DNA from: a virus
DNA: 35,741 nt
Virus record (IMG/VR): IMGVR_UViG_3300017991_000241
Coordinates: 1-35,741 of that record
Strand: one strand, 5' to 3'
The translations under genes and the position numbers were made by a program. Positions 22,091-28,655 of this stretch are shown here, one piece after another (position 1 is the first letter of the stretch; the number at the start of each line of letters is the position of its first letter). A model generated the notes under the pieces. That model saw only the letters and a program-made list of their open reading frames with translations. It ran no database searches and was not told the origin of the DNA.

Positions 22091-23886
22091 AATATTTATC
22101 CATTATACTGCTTTTTATTGCTCCTGCTCTTTACGGACAGGTCCAATATGAATATCTGACCATGGGGGATGATGTGAGTGGTACGATAACCGATAGCACA
22201 AACCTGCGGGGATTTACTTTTACAGTCGGAACAGTGGGGGCTTCAGAAACTTTCACACTGAGTTCGATCTGGCTGAAAGCCCATAAAACTGGTTCGCCGG
22301 GAACGGTGACGGTTCAAATAAAGGAAGTAGCAGGAAATGGTTATTCTCCTACTGGGCCAGCTCTTTCTACCGGTACATTAGATTTATCTGGTATAGTTGC
22401 TGGCACGGATACATCTTGGGCCGAAGCAGATATGTCTGCTTTCTTATTGGAAGCAAATAAAAAATATGCTGTACAGTTATCAGCTATTGGAGTGACCGGG
22501 GCAAACTATCCGGGATTCAGAGTAACAAGTACTGGAGGATATACCGGAGGAAATGCAATATATTCCAATGATTCGGGGAGTAACTGGTCAAACCTAACCT
22601 CGTATGACTATATGTTTGATATGTATGGGGATACTGAATATGCGCTGATATACAACGGGTACAGGTTAGGTATTAGCAGTACTACTTGGGCAAGAATAGC
22701 AAAAAGTAGATTTGTAGGAGCTACAACAACCGTGACTCCTACACCACCGGATCAAGATACATCTATAGAAATGTTATGGTTTCACGATTTTGAAAATATG
22801 AGTGAGCAAGCATATAGTTCATCAGCGTGGAAAAGTTATTGGATTAGCGAAGGATTTGACGAAGGGGAGTATTATCTCAGTTCATCATCGCCGTGGAATT
22901 ATAGTAGTTCGATATGGCCGAATGGTGTGAGCGATGATGGTAATATGGGGCTTCGGATAGGCCAGCCATATAATGCGAATTATAATGCGTATGCTTTCGA
23001 TACACGATTGACGCTGGGGGAGACACTGGATAGCACAGATACGGATAGGTATTTTCGTTTTTGGGTAAAGTATAGCGGGGGATGGTCGTCAATAGGCAAT
23101 GCGGAATGGAAAATGAACGGATTGATTTCTGGTACATGGTGGGCGTACAATACTGGATATTATTATGAATTGGATTCGACGGTTTATGGAAATAATTATG
23201 ATGAAGGAGGATACGGTTATATCATGGATCAATGGTGTGACTATTATAGCCCGAGAGCGAGGGTGTGGGATTGGACAAAACATAAGGTAATGGGCGATGC
23301 GGCCGGTGGAAACAATTATCATCCTCGAATATATCCGGGATGCGATGCGATAGTTTTTATTTCTAACAAGGCTGATATAATAAGTGATGTAACGAAAACT
23401 TATTCCGATGATTGGCATCCGATTACATTAAGACAATATACAGGTACGAACGGGAATGCTGACGGTTTTTGGGAATATTTTGTTGACGATACGTTGGTTT
23501 ACAGGGCAGATAATGAATGGTATCAAGATAGAATAATAGGTTGGGACCCAGAGATTGAAGGGTGTGAATTTATTGGATATCAAGAAGATTACGACAGCTT
23601 GGTTATGAAAGACCAAGGGATAAGTTTGTCTCAGATTGTTATTGACTTTCATTCAACGTGCAATGCGAGTGAAAGACCGACGTCGGATATATATATTCAT
23701 TATGATAATTTTTTACTATTCCAATATTCATCGGATTACGATAGTGCATACTATAATGAAGCGAGGCCAATGGGATCGGTACTGCGGGGGATACCCACGG
23801 CATATGATATGGAATGGATTGGTTGGTGGTGGTTGTTAGTATTAATTCCTTTAATACGAAAACAATTTAAAAGAAAGCTATGTTGA
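22087..23886 (+). CDS. Exported jelly-roll protein with C-terminal membrane anchor
   Basis: A 599-residue protein from the ATG at 22087. It has an N-terminal signal peptide MKYLSIILLFIAPALYG (then Gln). A first beta domain at about 25-190 reads LRGFTFTVGTVGASETFTLS, then KLKAH-like strands, then ANKKYAVQLSAIGVTG. A larger aromatic-rich domain at about 225-560 reads FHDFENMSEQAYSSSAWKSY, DRYFRFWVKYSGGWSSIGNA and IYIHYDNFLLFQY, a concanavalin-like fold seen in polysaccharide lyases and glycosidases. Catalytic residues cannot be assigned. The C-terminus is WIGWWWLLVLIPLI then RKQFKRKLC, a hydrophobic helix with a basic tail, as in membrane-anchored or sorted surface proteins. Signal peptide plus stop-transfer helix predicts a periplasmic or surface protein of the infected cell. 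Confidence 0.6.
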   Translation: MKYLSIILLFIAPALYGQVQYEYLTMGDDVSGTITDSTNLRGFTFTVGTVGASETFTLSSIWLKAHKTGSPGTVTVQIKEVAGNGYSPTGPALSTGTLDLSGIVAGTDTSWAEADMSAFLLEANKKYAVQLSAIGVTGANYPGFRVTSTGGYTGGNAIYSNDSGSNWSNLTSYDYMFDMYGDTEYALIYNGYRLGISSTTWARIAKSRFVGATTTVTPTPPDQDTSIEMLWFHDFENMSEQAYSSSAWKSYWISEGFDEGEYYLSSSSPWNYSSSIWPNGVSDDGNMGLRIGQPYNANYNAYAFDTRLTLGETLDSTDTDRYFRFWVKYSGGWSSIGNAEWKMNGLISGTWWAYNTGYYYELDSTVYGNNYDEGGYGYIMDQWCDYYSPRARVWDWTKHKVMGDAAGGNNYHPRIYPGCDAIVFISNKADIISDVTKTYSDDWHPITLRQYTGTNGNADGFWEYFVDDTLVYRADNEWYQDRIIGWDPEIEGCEFIGYQEDYDSLVMKDQGISLSQIVIDFHSTCNASERPTSDIYIHYDNFLLFQYSSDYDSAYYNEARPMGSVLRGIPTAYDMEWIGWWWLLVLIPLIRKQFKRKLC

Positions 23887-23908
23887 ATTCTGTAAAATAT
23901 TTATTAAA

Positions 23909-24265
23909 ATGCCGGAGAATGGATATAGTTATTGTAGAAAAGAAAAGGAGATTGCAGAAATGTACATCAACTTTAAAAATATGAAAGAAGATATAAATGA
24001 GCTTAGAAAAGAAGTTATAGGTAATGGTTCTGGTTTAAAAATTACTGTTCCTTTGTTGGAGAAATCTGTAAAAGAGTTAACAGAGATAGTAAAAGAACAT
24101 AAGACTGCTGTTCATGGGATTAATAAATTCCTTCAGGAGGAAACTGGTAAAAAAATTGGGAAAGAAGAAATGAAAAAATCTACTAGATGGTTAATTGGGA
24201 CTCTTATAGGTATAGCTTCAACTCTTGCTGGTTTACTTTTTTATTTAATGGTTGCTAAGATTTAA
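23909..24265 (+). CDS. Coiled-coil protein with C-terminal membrane helix, holin-like
   Basis: A 118-residue protein with a long coiled coil (about residues 12-80, MYINFKNMKEDINELRKEVI) and one C-terminal membrane helix (about 93-116, WLIGTLIGIASTLAGLLFYL). The Met at codon 18 is an alternative start. The layout resembles XhlA-type holin-associated proteins, which also have an N-terminal coiled coil and a C-terminal membrane helix. It could thus help release the endolysin, though the endolysin gene is far away (4928). AT-rich codon use. It ends two bases before the tail-completion gene. Confidence 0.5.
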   Translation: MPENGYSYCRKEKEIAEMYINFKNMKEDINELRKEVIGNGSGLKITVPLLEKSVKELTEIVKEHKTAVHGINKFLQEETGKKIGKEEMKKSTRWLIGTLIGIASTLAGLLFYLMVAKI

Positions 24266-24267
24266 TT

Positions 24268-24852
24268 ATGGCAATTATTGGTGCACAACATGGTGTTAGA
24301 TCTCGTGGTTATTATAATGTAGAGGTTAAACTAGAGGGTCAAATATTTAGGTTTAATTTTCTTACTAATCATATTGATAAATTACTAGTTGGTGCTGCTA
24401 TTGCTGCCCAGAAAGAATTTGCAGAGAAGTACGCGAGAAAAGTAAAAGAAAATATATTAAACGGGGGTAAGAGATTTCATTATCCCCCCCATAGTTCAAA
24501 GTATAGGAAATGGAAAACTAGATCTGGGGGTCCTAGTAGATTACTCTATTGGAGTGGGACTATGGCTAATAGTGTTCGAGTTATACCCTATAATAAAGGA
24601 AAACATTTTTCTGTAGGAATCCCTAGAGGTACTAAAAGACAAGATTATCCGGGTTCAGATAATAATAGGCTTACAGTTAGTGAGTATGCTAATGTACTTG
24701 AACATGGTAGACCCCCATACATGCCGGCTCGTCCCGTTTTTTCTGATACCTTTAGAGAAACTATGGGGGGTATGACTGGGTTAAAGAAAGCTATAGAAGC
24801 TGGGATTATTTTAAGGTTAGGTAGAAATGGTTATCTAGTAAGTAAATTATAA
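24268..24852 (+). CDS. Tail completion / neck protein (HK97 gp10-like)
   Basis: A 194-residue protein with features of the HK97 gp10/virion-morphogenesis group: basic N-terminal helix (AAQKEFAEKYARKVKENIL), a Pro-rich turn around HYPPHSSKYRKWKTRSGGPS, SGTMANSVRVIPYNKG, and the diagnostic end motif SEYANVLEHGRPPYMPARPV, with FSDTFRET following. Such proteins join the tail to the neck or complete the tail tube before docking. Placement between fibre genes and tail terminator agrees. The stop overlaps the next start (ATGT at 24852). Confidence 0.75.
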   Translation: MAIIGAQHGVRSRGYYNVEVKLEGQIFRFNFLTNHIDKLLVGAAIAAQKEFAEKYARKVKENILNGGKRFHYPPHSSKYRKWKTRSGGPSRLLYWSGTMANSVRVIPYNKGKHFSVGIPRGTKRQDYPGSDNNRLTVSEYANVLEHGRPPYMPARPVFSDTFRETMGGMTGLKKAIEAGIILRLGRNGYLVSKL

Positions 24853-25550
24853 TGTCAACAACTCCTTTAACAGATATACAAGAAATTATTGAAAGAACGG
24901 TATTTGAAAATATCCGGGGTGAACTTGTTGATAAAGGATATTTACCTGATATTACTTTATATGATGATGATGCTACAGGATGGGCTCAATGGGAAACCGA
25001 TATTTCTTCAATAGTAACTTCTAAAGGTTTTGCTATAGAGGTTTATAATGTGGGGGCTTCTGAAGCTAAAGGTATTAAAAAATTCCCTCGTATCGTTATT
25101 AATGCAGGTAGCTTTTTACCGGGGGCTTTAGGGGGAGATCCCCAAAGATTTTACAGTGATCAAACAACTTCATATAAATCATTGGTAACTCCCCCACAGA
25201 CTGCTGATTTTTATTTAGATATTCATTTAGCCTCAAAAACTATACAACAAGCTAGAATACTTAATTCTTTATTATCTATAGCTATACCTAGAAGAGCATA
25301 TTTAGCTTATCATAGTGATCCCAATTCTTCATTTTTTATTCGTAATATTGGATATTATGATGCTGATGATATTGATGAGGGATATATGGAAAAAGTATTT
25401 GGGTATGAAATACCCGATTGTTGGGATGCTGGAGATAAAGATTTTGATGCTACTATAGCTAAAATTAATGAAATTACTTTACATCCTAATATTCAAAAAT
25501 ATATGGATAGAACTTGGGGTCATGATGCAGACCCGTTAGTAGTGACTTAA
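24852..25550 (+). CDS. Probable tail terminator protein
   Basis: A 232-residue protein directly before the sheath gene, the usual place of the tail-terminator gene in contractile phages. It has an N-terminal helix (PLTDIQEIIERTVFENI), then mixed alpha/beta with PRIVINAGSFLPGALGGDPQ and ADFYLDIHLASKTIQQARIL. The last segment, 'L.I.L.S.T..QAR.L..LL', is like the beta-alpha core of terminator proteins. It would cap the finished tube and sheath as a hexamer and bind the neck. No exact family can be named, so this is position plus fold impression. Confidence 0.6.
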   Translation: MSTTPLTDIQEIIERTVFENIRGELVDKGYLPDITLYDDDATGWAQWETDISSIVTSKGFAIEVYNVGASEAKGIKKFPRIVINAGSFLPGALGGDPQRFYSDQTTSYKSLVTPPQTADFYLDIHLASKTIQQARILNSLLSIAIPRRAYLAYHSDPNSSFFIRNIGYYDADDIDEGYMEKVFGYEIPDCWDAGDKDFDATIAKINEITLHPNIQKYMDRTWGHDADPLVVT

Positions 25551-25557
25551 TCAAGAA

Positions 25558-25583
25558 CAATACTAACTATTATATACATATAA
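25558..25583 (+). promoter_or_regulatory. Recurrent intergenic element before sheath gene
   Basis: ACAATACTAACTATTATATA plus CATATAAG in the 65-bp gap before the sheath gene. The AATACT core and the AT-rich right part agree with the other copies, though less exactly. The sheath must be made in large amounts, so a promoter or strong translation signal is expected here. Confidence 0.35.
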
Positions 25584-25615
25584 GCATAGATTAAAAACCA
25601 TAAATTTGATACATT

Positions 25616-27142
25616 ATGCCTTCAGCTGCTAAAGTTCAGTTTAACGTAAAGAACTTTACTCCGGGTATTTCTGATCCTAAACCGGCTATTTTTTACGTAC
25701 TTGGTATTACTAAAAGGGGTCCAGTAGAACAACCCGAATTAAATGTATCTTTAATTAACAGTTGGTCTCAGTTTGAAAGGACGTTCGGGGGGTTAATGAG
25801 TACTTCTGATTTCCCCTATCTTTGTAAACGCGCATTAAAAAGAGGTGCTCGTCTTCGTGTATGTCGTGTAGATGCTGCTGCTACTGCTGCAGTAAAAGCC
25901 ACTGCAAAAAATATTGCTAATGGGGATGGGGTTCCAGTAAATCTTTTCGCTATTCAACCTAAATATAAGGGGGCTGATTATAATAATTTCACAGTTGAAA
26001 TTAAAGCTGCTTCTAATGGGGATTCTAATTATTGGAATATGGAATTGGTTCATGGTAATGAATCTGAATTAAATGAGGTTTATGAAAATATCCCTGCTTT
26101 TATTGCAGATATAGCAGATAACCAAACTTGTTTGGATGAAGTAAAACAAGCTTCTCAAAATTTTGATTTTACCTATGCGGATGCTTCTACTGCTACTCTT
26201 CTTATACCTGCTGTTGCTGCTGCTTCTGCTTTTTCGGGGGGAGTAGATCCTACTGGGCATGTTGCTGCGGATTACACCGGAGCTATGGCTGAATTTGATG
26301 ATGTGGATGATGGGGTTGTTATGGCTGTACCAGAACAAGATGATGATGCCATAAATGCAGCAGGTATTACTTATGCCGATGGTAGAGGAGATTTGGTATT
26401 CTTTGCTCATCTCTCTAATTCTATCACTACTGCTGCAGCTCTTGTAACTGAAAGGGAAACTGTTGGAAGTGATTCACAGTATGGGGTTTTCTTTGGGGGT
26501 GGAATAAGAATCCGAGAAGAAGTTACTCTTCAGGAAAAGTCTATGTCTGAGATAGGGGATGTGCTTGGGGTTGCAGCTTATGTATATAATAATTTTGGAT
26601 TATGGTATTCTATTGCGGGCCAAACTAAGGGGGCAGTATCCGATGCTCTTGGGGTTGTAACTAATTTTGGAACTCCAGCTAAGTTTACAGATCTAAATAC
26701 ATTGGCACAGGCCCAGGTCAATATGATGGTGGTGAAAAATAATGTTACCCAGGTATCTGGTAATTTCAGTGCTCAACTTGCTAATAACCAAGAAAAATTC
26801 TTAAATGTGGTAATGTTGATTATTTATCTTAAGAAAACTCTTAAACCAATTTTGGAAAGTTATCTTGAAGAACCTAATGATACAATTACATTTAAGAAAA
26901 TTTATTATCATATAGTTCCGTTTTTGGATAGGCTTACTTCTCCCGCTTATCGTGCCCTTTATAAGTATGAGTATTATGGGGATCAGGAGGCCGATACTCT
27001 AGATGATCTACAGGTTAATGATCCTGTGGATGTACAGAATGGGAAATATAAAATTAACCTTAAAGTATGGCCCATTCCTTCTCTGCAAGAATTAACCTTT
27101 AACCTGATGCTGGTTCAGGGAGAAGGAGTATATATTGAATAA
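25616..27142 (+). CDS. Contractile tail sheath protein
   Basis: A 508-residue sheath subunit. Family marks are the N-terminal ILGITKRGP-like phrase (FYVLGITKRGPVEQPELNVS), NSWSQFERTFGG, YLCKRALKRGARLRVCRVD and a conserved C-terminal core: VPFLDRLTSPAYRALYKYEY, then VNDPVDVQNGKYKINLKVWP and LQELTFNLMLVQGEGVYIE. The C-terminal part forms the handshake mesh between sheath rings and wraps the tube. It contracts on host binding and drives the tube through the envelope. It fixes the phage as a myovirus type. Confidence 0.93.
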   Translation: MPSAAKVQFNVKNFTPGISDPKPAIFYVLGITKRGPVEQPELNVSLINSWSQFERTFGGLMSTSDFPYLCKRALKRGARLRVCRVDAAATAAVKATAKNIANGDGVPVNLFAIQPKYKGADYNNFTVEIKAASNGDSNYWNMELVHGNESELNEVYENIPAFIADIADNQTCLDEVKQASQNFDFTYADASTATLLIPAVAAASAFSGGVDPTGHVAADYTGAMAEFDDVDDGVVMAVPEQDDDAINAAGITYADGRGDLVFFAHLSNSITTAAALVTERETVGSDSQYGVFFGGGIRIREEVTLQEKSMSEIGDVLGVAAYVYNNFGLWYSIAGQTKGAVSDALGVVTNFGTPAKFTDLNTLAQAQVNMMVVKNNVTQVSGNFSAQLANNQEKFLNVVMLIIYLKKTLKPILESYLEEPNDTITFKKIYYHIVPFLDRLTSPAYRALYKYEYYGDQEADTLDDLQVNDPVDVQNGKYKINLKVWPIPSLQELTFNLMLVQGEGVYIE

Positions 27143-27163
27143 CCATTTTTAAAATAATAAAAC

Positions 27164-27625
27164 ATGGCTAAAGTAGCAAATCCGAGGAAGAGGTTTAATT
27201 GGTCTCTCCAGATCAGTCCTGATCCTATTAATCCTTTTCTTTTTCAAAAGGTAACTCTTCCTGATTCTGATATTGAGGAAACAGTTCATGGTGATACTAA
27301 TCATGATATTAAGACTGCTGGTCGAGTTATGATTAGTAAATGTGTATGTGAGAAGCTTATGGTTTCTGATCAATCAGATACATACATTCGCTCATGGCAT
27401 GATACCTGTCAAAGTTCTAGGATTGGGGGTGGAGCTCCTCCAGATATTTATAAAAAGGTTTTATATGTTACGGAGTTTGCTGAGGATGGAGTTACTGTTT
27501 TGAATACTTGGGTTCTTTATGGGGTTTGGCCTTCAACTCTTAGTGGGATGGAATTTGATCGTCAGAGTTCAGATAACACTATTGAGAATGTAGAATTTTC
27601 AGTGGATGAAATGGAGAAGCTGTAG
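27164..27625 (+). CDS. Tail tube protein
   Basis: A 153-residue protein right behind the sheath gene, the usual order in contractile systems. It opens with MAKVANPRKRFNWSLQISPD, then NPFLFQKVTLPDSDIEETVH, a phrase typical of tube proteins ('...Q.V.lPd.e.e...'). The middle contains GRVMISKCVCEKLMVSDQSD and the end IENVEFSVDEMEKL. It polymerises into stacked hexamer rings inside the sheath. A strong terminator follows, so sheath and tube form the end of one transcription unit. Confidence 0.82.
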   Translation: MAKVANPRKRFNWSLQISPDPINPFLFQKVTLPDSDIEETVHGDTNHDIKTAGRVMISKCVCEKLMVSDQSDTYIRSWHDTCQSSRIGGGAPPDIYKKVLYVTEFAEDGVTVLNTWVLYGVWPSTLSGMEFDRQSSDNTIENVEFSVDEMEKL

Positions 27626-27655
27626 TAGTATTTTTTTGTTTCCATGAGTAGTGAG

Positions 27656-27682
27656 AAAGGGGTTCAAAGGAACCCCTTTTTT
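27656..27682 (+). terminator. Intrinsic terminator after sheath-tube genes
   Basis: AAAGGGGTTC and GAACCCCTTT form a perfect 10-bp stem with an AAAG tetraloop, followed by TTT. It is the strongest hairpin in the window and separates abundant tube and sheath mRNA from the low-copy baseplate genes. Confidence 0.9.
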
Positions 27683-27689
27683 CTTATAT

Positions 27690-27720
27690 TCTAGTAACCT
27701 AAGTACTATTAATAATAAAT
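27690..27720 (+). promoter_or_regulatory. Recurrent intergenic element copy C
   Basis: CTAGTAACCTAAGTACTATT then AATAATAAAT lies between the terminator at 27656-27682 and the chaperone start at 27727. Identical over most of its length to copies A and B, which lie on the other strand. Position right after a terminator makes a promoter the simplest reading. Confidence 0.5.
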
Positions 27721-27726
27721 AACATT

Positions 27727-28503
27727 ATGGATTTAAAAAAATTGACTGAACAGTATGGGGATGTAATAGAAGTTGTAACTCCTTCTGGTGATAAAGTTGT
27801 TTTAAGACAACAAACTGGAGAGGATGATGATATTTTATCTAGCCCCACGGGTTCATATCTTGGGGAGAATCTTAACAAGTTTGTTCAGGGTATAGTTGTT
27901 AGGGGGGGTAAAGGCATTAAACCCACTTATGATGATATAGAAAGTATGAAGCTTTGTGATAAGTATTTTATTATTATAGCAAGCCGTATATTTTCTCTTG
28001 GTAATATAGTTAGATTTGAATATGAATGGCCAGATGGGTTAGTAGCAGAATACGAAGAAGATCTCGAACAATTGATATGGGATTATGCTTCTGATGATTT
28101 TCCAGTAAAAGGGGATGTTCTTTATAACAAATTCCGTATCCCCCCTCATCAGGGTGGTAATAAAGGGGGTGAAGAATTCACTACTTCATCTGGTAAACAT
28201 TTCCGGTTTACTTATATGAATGGAGAGGGGGAAAAGTATTTAATGCAATTAAGTATTGAATCTCTTGGAAAAAACACTGAATTGAGGGCTAGGCAACTTG
28301 AACAAAAATTAGGGGATAATTGGGTTAAGGTTGAGAACTTTAAAAATTATAATGCCAAAGAAATGGTGGAGATAAGGAATAAAGTTTTTATGGCTGATCC
28401 TATTATTCAAATCTTTACTGAGATTCCCCATCCTAAAACAAAAGAAAAAATTGAGTTCCCCATATTAAGTTCGTCAGATTTTTTATTTCCTCGGGAGATA
28501 TAG
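27727..28503 (+). CDS. Tail assembly chaperone, 0-frame product
   Basis: A 258-residue protein between tube and tape-measure genes, the position of tail assembly chaperones. The N-terminal part is TPSGDKVVLRQQTGEDDDIL followed by NLNKFVQGIVVRGGKGIKPT and YDDIESMKLCDKYFIIIASR, typical of the 'R..tG.dd..l' tail chaperone N-domain in contractile phages. The C-terminal half is helical (NAKEMVEIRNKVFMADP). It would bind the tape measure and tube subunits during tail assembly. Near the end (28479-28485) a slippery heptamer lets a fraction of ribosomes change frame, giving the longer product listed separately. A copy of the recurrent element precedes the start. Confidence 0.75.
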   Translation: MDLKKLTEQYGDVIEVVTPSGDKVVLRQQTGEDDDILSSPTGSYLGENLNKFVQGIVVRGGKGIKPTYDDIESMKLCDKYFIIIASRIFSLGNIVRFEYEWPDGLVAEYEEDLEQLIWDYASDDFPVKGDVLYNKFRIPPHQGGNKGGEEFTTSSGKHFRFTYMNGEGEKYLMQLSIESLGKNTELRARQLEQKLGDNWVKVENFKNYNAKEMVEIRNKVFMADPIIQIFTEIPHPKTKEKIEFPILSSSDFLFPREI

Positions 28504-28649
28504 AGACTGAATACTTTAGAGTCTCCCAATATAACCTACACTTTTCATTTAAAGAGTATAAAACTTTTTCAGTAAGACGAAGACGAAAATTCTTAGAGCT
28601 TTGTGATAGGTATGATGATGAACAGAAAAAGCTTTTCAAGAAAAGATAA
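27727..28649 (+). CDS. Tail assembly chaperone, -1 frameshift product
   Basis: At TTTTTTA (28479-28485; T of GAT, then TTT, TTA) the ribosome can slip one base back. The new frame continues from ATT at 28485 for 54 codons without a stop: ISSGDIETEYFRVSQYNLHF, then SFKEYKTFSVRRRRKFLELC, then DRYDDEQKKLFKKR, and ends at TAA 28647-28649, six bases before the tape-measure ATG. The fusion product has 307 residues. The extension is basic and helical, as expected for the part that binds the tape measure. Programmed -1 frameshifting at this gene position is well known (lambda G/GT, P2 E/E'), and the heptamer is the classic HIV-type one. Confidence 0.85.
28479..28485 (+). promoter_or_regulatory. -1 ribosomal frameshift site TTTTTTA
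   Basis: A classical X XXY YYZ heptamer in the zero frame GAT TTT TTA. The zero frame ends six codons later at TAG (28501-28503), and the -1 frame stays open to 28647. No clear strong stimulatory hairpin is seen within the next 15 bases. Confidence 0.85.
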
Positions 28650-28655
28650 TCAATC

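Noticed and set aside
22877-23652. Antisense frames of 74-109 codons under the 22087 gene
   Set aside because: Basic, repetitive translations without start context; mirror images of a gene with strong composition bias.
26069-26410. 113-codon antisense frame under the sheath gene
   Set aside because: Ser/Ile-rich translation, the reverse of Asp/Ala codons in the sheath; no control signals.
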